A DNA stretch of 64,000 bases from Rhodobacteraceae bacterium SB2 (GTDB lineage Bacteria; Pseudomonadota; Alphaproteobacteria; Rhodobacterales; Rhodobacteraceae), in assembly GCA_001642945.1 (NCBI GenBank), contig LGRT01000013.1, positions 310,001-374,000 on the forward strand, written 5' to 3'. Within the stretch, counting starts at the first letter, position 1. Each line of letters begins with the position of its first letter. The notes beneath the pieces are model-generated. The model did not search any database and was not told the origin of the DNA. It saw nothing but the letters and a program-made list of their open reading frames with translations. Both the position numbers and the translations under genes were made by a program. Positions 8,973 through 17,072 of the stretch are shown piece by piece.

Positions 8973-9716
8973 ATGAGCGGCGCAGAATTTACCGTAGATG
9001 CTAAAGAGATTGCCAAATTTGAGGCGATGGCCGCAGAGTGGTGGGACCCCAATGGTAAGTTTAAACCGCTTCACATGCTTAACCCTTGCCGATTGGATTA
9101 TATCATTGCGCAGATAGCGGCAGAATTTGACCGCGATCTTGCGCAAGACAACCCCTTTGAGGGATTGCGCATTCTGGATATAGGATGTGGGGGTGGTTTG
9201 CTCTGCGAGCCGATGGTTAGATTGGGCGCAACGGTCACCGGGGTGGATGCAGCAGCGCGCAATATTCCTGTGGCGCAAGCCCATGCCGATCAATCAAACC
9301 TGCAGATCGAGTATATCGCTGGCACGGCCGAAAGCCTTGTGGAACAGGGCCGCGAGTTTGATGCGGTGTTAAATATGGAGGTGGTCGAGCATGTCGCCGA
9401 TCCGCAAGGATATTTAAAAGCCTGCCAAGAGCTTCTGAGACCGGGGGGGTTGATGGTGTGCTCTACGATCAACCGCAACGCCAAAAGTTTTGCCATGGCG
9501 ATTGTGGGTGCGGAATATGTGATGCGATGGTTGCCCAAAGGCACGCATGAATGGTCAAAATTTATCACCCCGGATGAATTGTCTGGTTTTATCGAAGCTG
9601 CGGGCCTTTCGGTTGTGGATCGCAAAGGCTTTGTTTTCAATCCGCTTAGCTGGCAATGGCGATTGTCTGACCGGGATTTCAGCGTGAATTACGTGACCGC
9701 CAGCGTAAAGCCCTAA
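8973..9716 (+). CDS. ubiG: Ubiquinone biosynthesis O-methyltransferase UbiG
   Basis: This 247-residue SAM-dependent enzyme carries out both O-methylations of ubiquinone biosynthesis. I place the start at the ATG at 8973 (MSGAEFTV), preceded by CGGAGA, rather than at the longer open frame from 8922, which would run into the pip start region. The N-terminal [20 protein letters not shown] is the UbiG hallmark, [13 protein letters not shown] is the SAM-binding motif I, and [11 protein letters not shown] is the conserved catalytic region. It acts at the cytoplasmic membrane face. Its stop overlaps the 3' end of petR on the other strand by three bases. Its quinone product is the substrate of the bc1 complex encoded 2.7 kb away. 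Confidence 0.97.
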   Translation: MSGAEFTVDAKEIAKFEAMAAEWWDPNGKFKPLHMLNPCRLDYIIAQIAAEFDRDLAQDNPFEGLRILDIGCGGGLLCEPMVRLGATVTGVDAAARNIPVAQAHADQSNLQIEYIAGTAESLVEQGREFDAVLNMEVVEHVADPQGYLKACQELLRPGGLMVCSTINRNAKSFAMAIVGAEYVMRWLPKGTHEWSKFITPDELSGFIEAAGLSVVDRKGFVFNPLSWQWRLSDRDFSVNYVTASVKP

Positions 9717-10408
9717 TCCGGATTCAGCATATAGCCTTCGCCGCGAACTGTTTGCAGATAGCGGGGTTGTTTTGAATCCGGCTCAATTTTTCGGCGCAAC
9801 CGGGTGATTTGAACATCGATTGCGCGGTCTTGGCCTTGGCTTTGATCGCGCCCTAGTTCGCTCATCAGATCCTCGCGGCGGATGGGCCTGCCCGCGCTTT
9901 GCGCCAAAATGCCCATTAACGCGCTTTCAGTGGCGGTCAGGCGGATTTGCTCATCGGCTTTCCAAAGCTCTTTGCGCTGCATGTCATATCTGATCTGCCC
10001 AAGCGTAATTATTTTAGGCCCCGCGCCTTGATCCAGATCGGTTGGAACGCGGCGTAAAATTGCATGTAGGCGCAACAGCAATTCTTTGGGCTCGAAAGGT
10101 TTTGAAAGATAATCATCAGCACCTGCCTCAAGGCCGCCAATGCGATCCTCGATCTCGCCTTTCGCGGTTAACAGCAAAATTGGTGTGTCAATTTTGCGGC
10201 GAAGATCTTTGGTCAGCGAAATCCCATCCTGACCGGGCATCATCACGTCACAGATGATCAAATCAAAGGCAAGCCCCCCCAGCAAGTTGCGGGCATGGTG
10301 GCTATCATCGGCGGTGGTCACGTTGAAATCATTGCGCAGCAAATATTTCTTGAGCAGATCGCGAATGCGCTCATCATCATCAATGATCAAAATATGTGGA
10401 ATCAACAT
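9713..10408 (-). CDS. petR: OmpR-family response regulator PetR
   Basis: This 231-residue regulator has a receiver with Asp54 ([11 protein letters not shown]) and the [11 protein letters not shown] lysine, followed by an OmpR-type winged helix (about 130-229, ending RLRRKIEPD...RGEGYML). It begins directly after the stop of the MarR-type gene, and this pair sits close to petABC. In Rhodobacter capsulatus petP-petR lies just upstream of the bc1 operon and is needed for growth; that order is the basis for the name. No kinase gene is adjacent. Its targets cannot be read from the window; the position suggests, but does not prove, a role in bc1 expression. Confidence 0.85.
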   Translation of the reverse strand: MLIPHILIIDDDERIRDLLKKYLLRNDFNVTTADDSHHARNLLGGLAFDLIICDVMMPGQDGISLTKDLRRKIDTPILLLTAKGEIEDRIGGLEAGADDYLSKPFEPKELLLRLHAILRRVPTDLDQGAGPKIITLGQIRYDMQRKELWKADEQIRLTATESALMGILAQSAGRPIRREDLMSELGRDQSQGQDRAIDVQITRLRRKIEPDSKQPRYLQTVRGEGYMLNPD

Positions 10409-10933
10409 CTAAGCCCCATCCTCGCGCAGTTGGGAATAAGCTGTCATCATATCCGGATCCATCATCGCTTCTAACACTTTGCGAAATCCGGCAACTGCCT
10501 CGGGACCGACTTGCCGGAACGCGCTGCGCATTCGCCGGCGCTGTGCATCGGATAGCTTTTGTTCGAGGGCATGGCCGGTTTCGGTCAATGCCAAATGCCG
10601 TTCCCGCTTATCGCGCTGCCCGACTTGGCTGGTGACCAATCCATCTGCGATCAATTTGCGCAATACGCGGTTTAGCGATTGTTTGGTCACGCCCAAAATT
10701 TGCAGCAGGTTGTTCACATTCGTGCCCGGCGCGCCGTTGATAAAATGCAAGGCCCTGTGATGGGCCCGTCCATAGCCGTGCAATTCAAGTATCCTATCTG
10801 GATCAGCGGTAAAACCACGATAGGCGAAAAACATTGCCTCAATGCCCTGCCTTAATTGATCATCCGTCAGGTAAAGCAGCGTTTCACCCATAGCGCGATG
10901 CCCGAGGGGGTGCGATAAGGAAGGGTTCTCCAT
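10409..10933 (-). CDS. petP: MarR-family transcriptional regulator PetP
   Basis: This 174-residue protein has a MarR winged helix: NLLQILGVTKQSLNRVLRKL is the recognition-helix region and VGQRDKRERHLALTETG is the wing. It is the first gene of a two-gene unit with petR, whose ATG follows its stop without a gap. It matches the petP position next to petR and petABC in Rhodobacter. A 6-bp inverted repeat in its own promoter region (10978-10998) could be its operator. The ligand is unknown. The start at 10933 leaves an N-terminal extension of about 20 residues before the predicted domain. Confidence 0.8.
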   Translation of the reverse strand: MENPSLSHPLGHRAMGETLLYLTDDQLRQGIEAMFFAYRGFTADPDRILELHGYGRAHHRALHFINGAPGTNVNNLLQILGVTKQSLNRVLRKLIADGLVTSQVGQRDKRERHLALTETGHALEQKLSDAQRRRMRSAFRQVGPEAVAGFRKVLEAMMDPDMMTAYSQLREDGA

Positions 10934-10977
10934 GCCAAATCTCCGACTGATTTCATCTGGCAGTTTATGTCAGTCTT

Positions 10978-10998
10978 GTTGACATTCCAAGCGTCAAC
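10978..10998. promoter_or_regulatory. Inverted repeat between petP and ilvE, possible operator
   Basis: GTTGAC at 10978-10983 and GTCAAC at 10993-10998 form a perfect 6-bp inverted repeat with a 9-base spacer, about 45 bp upstream of the petP start and 100 bp upstream of ilvE. MarR-type regulators commonly bind such palindromes in their own promoters. A TTGACG box at 11039-11044 on the ilvE side could be a -35 element, but no well-spaced -10 is clear. The function is inferred from symmetry and position only. Confidence 0.35.
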
Positions 10999-11099
10999 TG
11001 TTAGCAAAACCGAGTTTATTGGTAACTTTATACCACAATTGACGCAGTTTTTGAAATAATATGAATAAATTGCTATAAGAATCTGAGAAAGGGCGCGCT

Positions 11100-11969
11100 G
11101 TGGAATTAGGATATGATGATCGCGATGGAAAGATTTGGCTTGACGGCCAATTGGTTGATTGGCGAAGCGCGCAAGTTCATGTGCTGAGCCATGCGATGCA
11201 TTATGCCAGCTCGGTGTTTGAAGGCGAGCGCGCTTATGGTGGCAAGATTTTCAAAAGTCGGGCGCATTCAGAGCGCTTATTGGCTTCGGGAAAATTGATC
11301 GATTTCGAAATTCCTTATTCTGTAGAGGATATCGAAGCCGCCAAAGAGGCGGCTTTGCAGGCTAATGGCCTGAGCGACGCATATGTGCGCGCCTTTGCAT
11401 GGCGCGGCGCGGGGCCGGATATGGGGGTTGCCTCCTCGCGCAATCCCGTACGCATGGCGGTGGCTGTGTGGTCTTGGGGCAATTATTATGGCGATGCCAA
11501 GATGAAGGGCGCCAAGCTGGATATCGCAAAATGGCGCCGGCCCGATCCGGCCACGGCGCCTTCGCAAGCCAAAGCTGCGGGGCTTTATATGATCGCAACC
11601 ATGTCAAAACATGCGGCCGAAGCCAAAGGCTGCAGCGATGCAATGATGTTTGATTATCGCGGCTATGTTGCCGAGGCCACGGGCGCCAATATTTTCTTTG
11701 TCAAAGATGGCGAAGTACATACGCCGACAGCGGATGCCTTTTTGAACGGAATAACCCGTCAAACGGTTATCGAAATGCTTAAAGAAAAAGGTATTCGTGT
11801 GATCGAGCGCCATATTATGCCAGAAGAGCTGGAAGGGTTTGAGCAATGCTGGCTGACGGGCACAGCAGCCGAGGTCACACCGGTTGGCCAGATTGGCGAT
11901 TATCATTTTGACGTGGGCGCTTTGACGCGTGATATTTCTGAAAGTTATGAAATATTGGTTCGAAAGTGA
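11100..11969 (+). CDS. ilvE: Branched-chain amino acid aminotransferase
   Basis: This 289-residue class IV PLP enzyme exchanges the amino group between glutamate and leucine, isoleucine or valine. VHVLSHAMHYASSVFEGERAY is split in the usual way around the active site, QAKAAGLY carries a conserved lysine, and YRGYVAEATGANIFFV plus LNGITRQTVIEM are the class IV cofactor-binding segments. The start is GTG at 11100, with GAAAGGG just upstream. It is divergent from petP-petR. Related alanine- or D-amino-acid-type class IV enzymes share the fold, so the exact substrate is assigned by family resemblance. Confidence 0.92.
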   Translation: MELGYDDRDGKIWLDGQLVDWRSAQVHVLSHAMHYASSVFEGERAYGGKIFKSRAHSERLLASGKLIDFEIPYSVEDIEAAKEAALQANGLSDAYVRAFAWRGAGPDMGVASSRNPVRMAVAVWSWGNYYGDAKMKGAKLDIAKWRRPDPATAPSQAKAAGLYMIATMSKHAAEAKGCSDAMMFDYRGYVAEATGANIFFVKDGEVHTPTADAFLNGITRQTVIEMLKEKGIRVIERHIMPEELEGFEQCWLTGTAAEVTPVGQIGDYHFDVGALTRDISESYEILVRK

Positions 11970-11983
11970 TTTAAGAGCCAACG

Positions 11984-12012
11984 GAGGGATGGGCGTTGAT
12001 GCCCATACCCTC
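11984..12012 (+). terminator. Hairpin after ilvE
   Basis: GAGGG-ATGGGC at 11984-11994 pairs with GCCCAT-A-CCCTC at 12001-12012 around a 6-base loop, giving an 11-bp stem with one bulged base, 15 bases after the ilvE stop. No T-run follows, so this may be a Rho-assisted terminator or an mRNA-end stabiliser rather than a classic intrinsic terminator. Confidence 0.45.
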
Positions 12013-12177
12013 AATCTGTGAATATTCGTAGATCAGGCGGGTCTTTCAAAGGTGGAGCAAAGCGGTAATGCCCATGCGGTTTAAAGGACCCGTGAAAAGG
12101 CTGCTTTTGGCGCCAAAGTTTAAAGACAAAAGATTCGTTTTTGCCGTTTAAACGGCGGTGGGAGGTCTGATACGCCC

Positions 12178-12315
12178 ATGAAACCTGCAAGAGAGCGAAT
12201 ATTTTCAGGATCTTTTGAAAAAAAGCCAAAAAAATTAGTTAAAAATGGGTTTAGAGCCGCGCCAAAACGGCGCGGTTTCAAGAGTGTGCTGGACGAAGTC
12301 CATAAGCGGGGCTAA
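12178..12315 (+). CDS. Possible 45-residue basic peptide in the petABC leader
   Basis: An ATG at 12178 opens a frame for 45 residues, very rich in Lys and Arg (begins MKPARERIFSGSFEKKPKKL), ending in TAA at 12313-12315. A good GGGAGG sequence lies upstream, but its spacing of about 12 bases is long. The frame covers the first leader hairpin and ends inside the second. No known family is recognised. It could be a leader peptide, a small basic protein or chance; only its position before petA makes it worth listing. Confidence 0.2.
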   Translation: MKPARERIFSGSFEKKPKKLVKNGFRAAPKRRGFKSVLDEVHKRG

Positions 12316-12398
12316 ATAGCCCCATGAAAAGAACAGAGGCCGCATCTTGGTCTCGAGTTGTAAGAACGATCATTTAGACGAAGAATGGAGTTTACCTC

Positions 12399-12959
12399 GT
12401 GTCACATGCAGAAGATCACGAAGGCACCCGGAGAGATTTTCTCTACTATGCCACAGCAGGCGCCGGCGCCATAACAGCGGGCGCAGCGGTTTGGCCTTTG
12501 GTCAACCAGATGAACCCATCTGCCGATGTGAAGGCCTTGTCTTCGATTCGTGTGGATATTTCAGAGATCGAACCGGGCACGCAGCTGACTGTAAAATGGC
12601 TGGGCAAGCCCGTCTTCATCCGTCGCCGGACGGAAGATGAAATTTCCGAAGCGCGCGGCGTTGCCATGGATGATTTGATCGATTTGTCAGCGCGCAACAA
12701 CAATGCGCCAGAGTTGGATGCAGCGGATGAAAACCGTGCGCTTGACGAGACTGGTGAATGGTTGGTGATGATGGGCGTGTGCACGCATTTGGGCTGTGTG
12801 CCTTTGGGCGATGGCGCTGGCGACTTTCACGGCTGGTTCTGCCCCTGCCATGGATCGCATTACGATACATCTGGTCGCATTCGCAAAGGCCCTGCTCCGG
12901 AGAACTTGCCGGTGCCTATGGCCGCTTTTGTCGACGATACTACAATCAAATTGGGTTAA
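12399..12959 (+). CDS. petA: Cytochrome bc1 complex, Rieske iron-sulfur subunit
   Basis: This 186-residue protein is the [2Fe-2S] subunit of ubiquinol-cytochrome c reductase. The N-terminus has a twin-arginine motif ([12 protein letters not shown]) and one membrane helix (about 19-37) that anchors the periplasmic domain. Cluster ligands are Cys128 and His130 (CTHLGC) and Cys148 and His151 (CPCHGSH); Cys133 and Cys150 form the usual disulfide. The start is a GTG at 12399. It is the first gene of petABC, with petB beginning 12 bp after its stop. Confidence 0.97.
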   Translation: MSHAEDHEGTRRDFLYYATAGAGAITAGAAVWPLVNQMNPSADVKALSSIRVDISEIEPGTQLTVKWLGKPVFIRRRTEDEISEARGVAMDDLIDLSARNNNAPELDAADENRALDETGEWLVMMGVCTHLGCVPLGDGAGDFHGWFCPCHGSHYDTSGRIRKGPAPENLPVPMAAFVDDTTIKLG

Positions 12960-12971
12960 GGAGTTACTGTA

Positions 12972-14297
12972 ATGGCTGGAATCCCTCACGACCATTTTGA
13001 ACCGAAAACATCTGGCCAGAGATGGCTGCACAGCCGCTTGCCAGTTGTTGGCTTGCTCTATGATACATTGATGCTTCCAACGCCGAAAAACCTCAATTGG
13101 ATGTGGATCTGGGGCATTGTGCTGACCTTTTGTTTGGCGCTGCAAATTATCACCGGTATCGTTTTGGTAATGCATTACACCCCGCATGTGGATATGGCTT
13201 TTGCGTCTATCGAACATATTATGCGCAATGTGAACGGTGGGCATATGATCCGGTATCTGCACATGAACGGTGCATCGCTGTTCTTTATTGCCGTTTACGC
13301 GCATATTTTCCGTGGCCTTTATTATGGCTCTTACAAAGCGCCGCGCGAAGTCACGTGGATCATCGGCATGTTGATCTATCTGTTAATGATGGGCACAGCG
13401 TTCATGGGCTATGTTTTGCCTTGGGGCCAAATGTCGTTCTGGGGCGCAACCGTTATTACAGGTCTGTTCGGCGCTATCCCGTTTATCGGAGAGCCCATCC
13501 AAACATTGCTGCTTGGTGGCCCGGCGGTCGATAACGCGACACTGAACCGGTTTTTCAGCCTGCATTATCTATTTCCCTTCCTGATTGCAGGTTTGGTGAT
13601 CGTGCATATTTGGGCATTCCACACGACCGGGAATAACAACCCAACGGGGGTGGAAGTGCGCCGCGGCTCAAAAGCCGAAGCCGAGAAAGACACCGTGCCC
13701 TTCTGGCCCTATTTTGTGATCAAAGATTTGTTTGCTTTGGCGCTTTTGTTGGCCGTGTTCTTTGCGATCGTAGGGTTCATGCCAAATTATCTGGGCCATC
13801 CGGATAATTATATTGAAGCAAACGCGTTGGCGACTCCGGCACATATTGTACCAGAATGGTATTTCTTACCCTTCTACGCTATTTTGCGCGCCTTCACATC
13901 GGAAGTCTGGGTTGTTCAATTGGCCAGCTTCGTAACGGGCGGGATCATCGACGCGAAATTCTTCGGTGTCTTGGCGATGTTCGGGGCGATTGCCGTTATG
14001 GCCTTGGCGCCTTGGCTTGATACATCATCGGTACGCTCTGCGCGCTACCGCCCCATGTTGAAATGGTGGTTTGCAATCTTAGTGGTGGATTTCTTCGTTC
14101 TAATGTGGCTGGGGGCAATGCCTGCAGAAGAGCCCTATGCAACCTTCTCACTGATTGCGTCTGCCTATTGGTTTGCCTATTTCTTGGTCATTCTGCCGCT
14201 GCTTGGTGTGTTAGAAAAACCATTGCCTGTGCCCGAAACCATTGAAGATGATTTTGACGCGCATTACGGCTCGAAAAACGCCACTCCGGCTGAATAA
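12972..14297 (+). CDS. petB: Cytochrome bc1 complex, cytochrome b subunit
   Basis: This 441-residue integral membrane protein binds the two b hemes and forms the quinol oxidation and reduction sites. Conserved parts include the histidine-rich helices around MHYTPH and [31 protein letters not shown] and the [15 protein letters not shown] signature of the Qo site. Eight membrane helices are expected and the hydrophobic pattern agrees. The ATG has an AAGGAG site. It is 18 bp from petC and clearly in one operon with petA and petC. Confidence 0.98.
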   Translation: MAGIPHDHFEPKTSGQRWLHSRLPVVGLLYDTLMLPTPKNLNWMWIWGIVLTFCLALQIITGIVLVMHYTPHVDMAFASIEHIMRNVNGGHMIRYLHMNGASLFFIAVYAHIFRGLYYGSYKAPREVTWIIGMLIYLLMMGTAFMGYVLPWGQMSFWGATVITGLFGAIPFIGEPIQTLLLGGPAVDNATLNRFFSLHYLFPFLIAGLVIVHIWAFHTTGNNNPTGVEVRRGSKAEAEKDTVPFWPYFVIKDLFALALLLAVFFAIVGFMPNYLGHPDNYIEANALATPAHIVPEWYFLPFYAILRAFTSEVWVVQLASFVTGGIIDAKFFGVLAMFGAIAVMALAPWLDTSSVRSARYRPMLKWWFAILVVDFFVLMWLGAMPAEEPYATFSLIASAYWFAYFLVILPLLGVLEKPLPVPETIEDDFDAHYGSKNATPAE

Positions 14298-14315
14298 GTA
14301 AAGGGACAGAAAACA

Positions 14316-15110
14316 ATGTTAAGAAACCTGACGATCACGGCCGTCACTGCCCTTGCCTTTGCCGCATCCGCTGCGTTCGCAGCTGGTGGCGGTGAACAGC
14401 ATATCGAAGATTATGCGTTTTCTTTTGAAGGGCCGTTCGGCAAGTTTGACCAAAACCAGCTGCAACGCGGTTTAAAGGTCTACACAGAAGTCTGTGCGGC
14501 CTGTCATGGTCTGCGCTATGTGCCTATTCGTACCTTGGCGGATGAGGGTGGGCCGCATTTCACGTCGGATCAAGTGCGCGCCTATGCGACCAATTTCGAA
14601 GTTTATGATGCGGATCTTGAAGATTACCGCGAGGCCAAGCCAACCGATCATTTTCCTGCAAATGATGGCGCAGGTGCACCCGATCTTTCTTTGATGGCTA
14701 AAGCGCGGGCGGGATTTCATGGCCCATATGGAACAGGTATCAGCCAGCTGATCAACGGTATGGGTGGCCCGGAATATATCGCGTCATTGCTGACCGGATA
14801 TACAGGTGAAGAAAAGGAAGAAGCGGGCGTAACGCTGTATGAGAATACCGCATTTCCAGGTGGCTGGATCAGCATGGCCCCGCCTTTATATGGCGAGGAT
14901 GTTGATTATGATGACGGGCATGCCAATGATATTGAGCATGAAGCGATGGATGTTGCAGCCTTCTTGATGTGGACAGCCGAGCCGAAAATGATGGCGCGTC
15001 AGCACGCTGGATTTGTGGGTGTTTTGATGCTTAGCCTTTTGGCGGCACTTCTCTATCTGACCAATAAGCGCATCTGGGCGCCTATTAAAAAGAAAAGCAA
15101 ACAGGCGTAA
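14316..15110 (+). CDS. petC: Cytochrome bc1 complex, cytochrome c1 subunit
   Basis: This 264-residue protein begins with a Sec signal peptide (cleavage near AFA-AGGG at about 22). The heme c motif Cys60-Ala-Ala-Cys63-His64 is followed by [10 protein letters not shown], and the likely axial methionine is in [12 protein letters not shown]-terminal helix (about 230-250) anchors the heme domain at the periplasmic face, ending in a lysine-rich tail. A GGGACAG ribosome site precedes the ATG. It receives electrons from the Rieske protein and passes them to soluble or membrane cytochrome c. A strong terminator follows. Confidence 0.98.
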   Translation: MLRNLTITAVTALAFAASAAFAAGGGEQHIEDYAFSFEGPFGKFDQNQLQRGLKVYTEVCAACHGLRYVPIRTLADEGGPHFTSDQVRAYATNFEVYDADLEDYREAKPTDHFPANDGAGAPDLSLMAKARAGFHGPYGTGISQLINGMGGPEYIASLLTGYTGEEKEEAGVTLYENTAFPGGWISMAPPLYGEDVDYDDGHANDIEHEAMDVAAFLMWTAEPKMMARQHAGFVGVLMLSLLAALLYLTNKRIWAPIKKKSKQA

Positions 15111-15143
15111 CCGTCAAATAAAACTGATGTTACAAAGCGATAG

Positions 15144-15168
15144 GCCCGCCAGTCATGGCGGGCTTTTT
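15144..15168 (+). terminator. Intrinsic terminator of petABC
   Basis: GCCCGCC at 15144-15150 pairs perfectly with GGCGGGC at 15157-15163 around a 6-base loop and is followed by five Ts. It lies 34 bp after the petC stop and is a textbook Rho-independent terminator. Confidence 0.9.
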
Positions 15169-15230
15169 ACGTTTTGCTGCGTCTTGTCGCCTTAGGCTTC
15201 GGATCAGGGCCCGTTGGGGCTTTGCATCCC

Positions 15231-16448
15231 CTAGCCGATTGGCAGAATGGGGGCGGGTCTTGAGGGTTTAGACCACCATAAGAAAAACCCTGCGATGGCC
15301 ATATTCAGCAGATTCCACACGATGCCATTTATAAAGGCCAGCTCATATGAGCCCGTTTTGACATAGATCCAGCCTGACATCCAACCGCCCAGAGCCATCC
15401 CCAAGATTGTTGTCATCAACACAAACCCAACCCGGCTACCGGCTTCATGCCCGGGCAAATACTCCCGCACAATCAAGGCGTAGCTGGGCACAATACCGCC
15501 CTGCGCCAAACCAAACATCAAAGACACGGCATAAAGCGACATCATCGAATTTGATGGCAGATAGAAGATCAACCCCAAACATTGCAAGACCGAGCCGATT
15601 AAAAGCGTTTTTACCCCCCCCAAGCGATCCGCTAGAACCCCCGAGATTACCCGCGACACCACGCCGCCCAACAGCATTAAGGATAACATTTCAGCGCCGA
15701 CCACGGCGCCAAATCCCAGATCCACGCAATAGGCTACGATATGGACCTGCGGCATCGACATCGCCACACAACACGCAATACCCGCAATCCCTAATAACGC
15801 AGTGACGCGGTTCGAGGACATTGTGGTCATCGCCAATCTTTCGCGCGAAATATGATCCGCATGGGCGCTGCTTTCCGCGTTGAGCTTCGCTTTCAACCAC
15901 AGCGCCAAAGGCATCATGATTGCCAAAGATAGGCCCGCCAAAACCACGTAAGTGCTTCGCCAGCCCTGCAATTCGATGACATCTTTGAGCACCCATGGCC
16001 AAAGCGCCCCTGAAAAATAATTGCCACTTGCGGCCAGCGCCACCGCGATGCCTCGCCGTTTTAAAAACCAGTGTGACACATCGGCAATCAATGGTCCGAA
16101 GGTTGCAGCATTGCCGAGCCCAATCAAAAATTGAAAGCCGCTTATCACAGCGATAGAGGATGCTGAGGCCGCCCCTGCAAGCCCGATCGCATTGAGCACA
16201 GCGGCCGCTATAAGAACCCGAACGATCCCATAACGATCCACAAATCCACCGATAATGAAATTGCCAAAGGCAAATCCGATCATGGTAAGCGTATAGGGAA
16301 GCGCGGCCTCCGAACGATCAATGTGAAATTCGCTTTGTATCGCGGGCATCACGACAATAATAAGCCACATTCCCACATTCCCAATCGTTGCGATCGCCAA
16401 TGTGACGCTCAGACGGAACCAAGAATATTTGCTATCATGCTGTATCAT
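15231..16448 (-). CDS. MFS transporter (monocarboxylate/OFA-like)
   Basis: This integral membrane protein of about 405 residues has about 12 hydrophobic helices in two halves. The first-half loop GGFVDRYGIVRVL and its second-half counterpart SGVLADRLGGVKTLL are the MFS inter-helix signatures. The segment RRGIAVALAASGNYFSGALWPW resembles carriers of the monocarboxylate or oxalate/formate group, so a small organic acid is a possible substrate; this is family-level inference. The frame is open to a TTG at 16478, but the ATG at 16448 is preferred. It begins 46 bp after the DUF3726 gene, on the same strand, and probably shares its transcript. Confidence 0.85.
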   Translation of the reverse strand: MIQHDSKYSWFRLSVTLAIATIGNVGMWLIIVVMPAIQSEFHIDRSEAALPYTLTMIGFAFGNFIIGGFVDRYGIVRVLIAAAVLNAIGLAGAASASSIAVISGFQFLIGLGNAATFGPLIADVSHWFLKRRGIAVALAASGNYFSGALWPWVLKDVIELQGWRSTYVVLAGLSLAIMMPLALWLKAKLNAESSAHADHISRERLAMTTMSSNRVTALLGIAGIACCVAMSMPQVHIVAYCVDLGFGAVVGAEMLSLMLLGGVVSRVISGVLADRLGGVKTLLIGSVLQCLGLIFYLPSNSMMSLYAVSLMFGLAQGGIVPSYALIVREYLPGHEAGSRVGFVLMTTILGMALGGWMSGWIYVKTGSYELAFINGIVWNLLNMAIAGFFLWWSKPSRPAPILPIG

Positions 16449-16493
16449 GTAACGGCTTTGGCCGGTGCATTTGGCCAAAGCCGGTCAGTTGGC

Positions 16494-17072
16494 CTAATCA
16501 TTGTCATTCAGCCCGGCACCTGCGCCGGCCAATCTGCTGGCTTCGGTTGCTGGTGCATAGGTTTTTTCCGCCAGTCGCTCTAGGGCGCGATAACATTCTT
16601 TTGAAATCTGCGCGCGTGAGGATTTTTGGAGCGTCTTTCCCAAGCCGGCTTCACCCGTTTCTATCCTTACCTCTATTGGGCCCGCGGCGTGAATTTGGTC
16701 TATTTTCGTATAGATCAAATCTGATTTTGAAAGATATAAACTGACGCCATCCCAAGCGATATGCAGCCAAATATCGGTATCGGCCAGCGATAAAGCCGCG
16801 AAGGGAATTAAAAGTGCTGGGGCGTGCATCGGCTGCGAAGACTGCCAATTTTGCTGCGCCCACGCCCCATCGCTTAAAGCGGGCCCGATATAAAGCGGGT
16901 TGGTTTTGGGCGGCTGGCCCAAAGCTTGGCATAGCGATTCTGCTCCGTTTAACCCGTGCTCGCATAAATACCGGGCGGCCATACCAGCTTCTTCTGCGAT
17001 CCCCCAGGGCACTCCGCTGCCGCGGGCCGCTTTGCGTGCTAAGGCTTGAAACTCATTTAACGAATAGCTCAT
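16494..17072 (-). CDS. DUF3726 protein of unknown function
   Basis: The frame is open from 17171, but the ATG at 17072, which overlaps the stop of the upstream gene as ATGA, gives a 192-residue protein starting MSYSLNEFQALARKAARG. This opening, followed by SGVPWGIAEEAG, is the signature I know as DUF3726. The rest is poorly conserved, with no membrane helix, signal or catalytic motif I recognise. It is coupled to the 566-residue protein upstream and followed by an MFS carrier. The function is unknown; the tight coupling suggests it acts with the upstream protein. Confidence 0.8.
   Translation of the reverse strand: MSYSLNEFQALARKAARGSGVPWGIAEEAGMAARYLCEHGLNGAESLCQALGQPPKTNPLYIGPALSDGAWAQQNWQSSQPMHAPALLIPFAALSLADTDIWLHIAWDGVSLYLSKSDLIYTKIDQIHAAGPIEVRIETGEAGLGKTLQKSSRAQISKECYRALERLAEKTYAPATEASRLAGAGAGLNDND

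Larger units (their letters stand above)
11970..12398. other. Intergenic region between ilvE and petABC with three hairpins
   Basis: This 429-bp stretch holds the ilvE-distal hairpin (11984-12012), the possible 45-codon frame, and two further perfect hairpins. CCGCGCC/GGCGCGG at 12257-12275 has a 5-base loop and is followed by three Ts. GGGGCT/AGCCCC at 12308-12323 has a 4-base loop and sits 75 bp before the petA start. The petABC promoter should lie here, but I cannot pick a convincing -35/-10 pair. A 72-codon minus-strand frame at 12011-12229 has no recognisable features and is not called. Confidence 0.5.

Noticed and set aside
12011-12229. 72-codon minus-strand frame in the ilvE-petA gap
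   Set aside because: It has no recognisable motif or family resemblance, and it covers the region where the petABC promoter is expected.
12687-13304. 205-codon minus-strand frame across petA and petB
   Set aside because: It lies opposite the Rieske cluster motifs and the start of cytochrome b, both certain genes, and shows no recognisable protein features.
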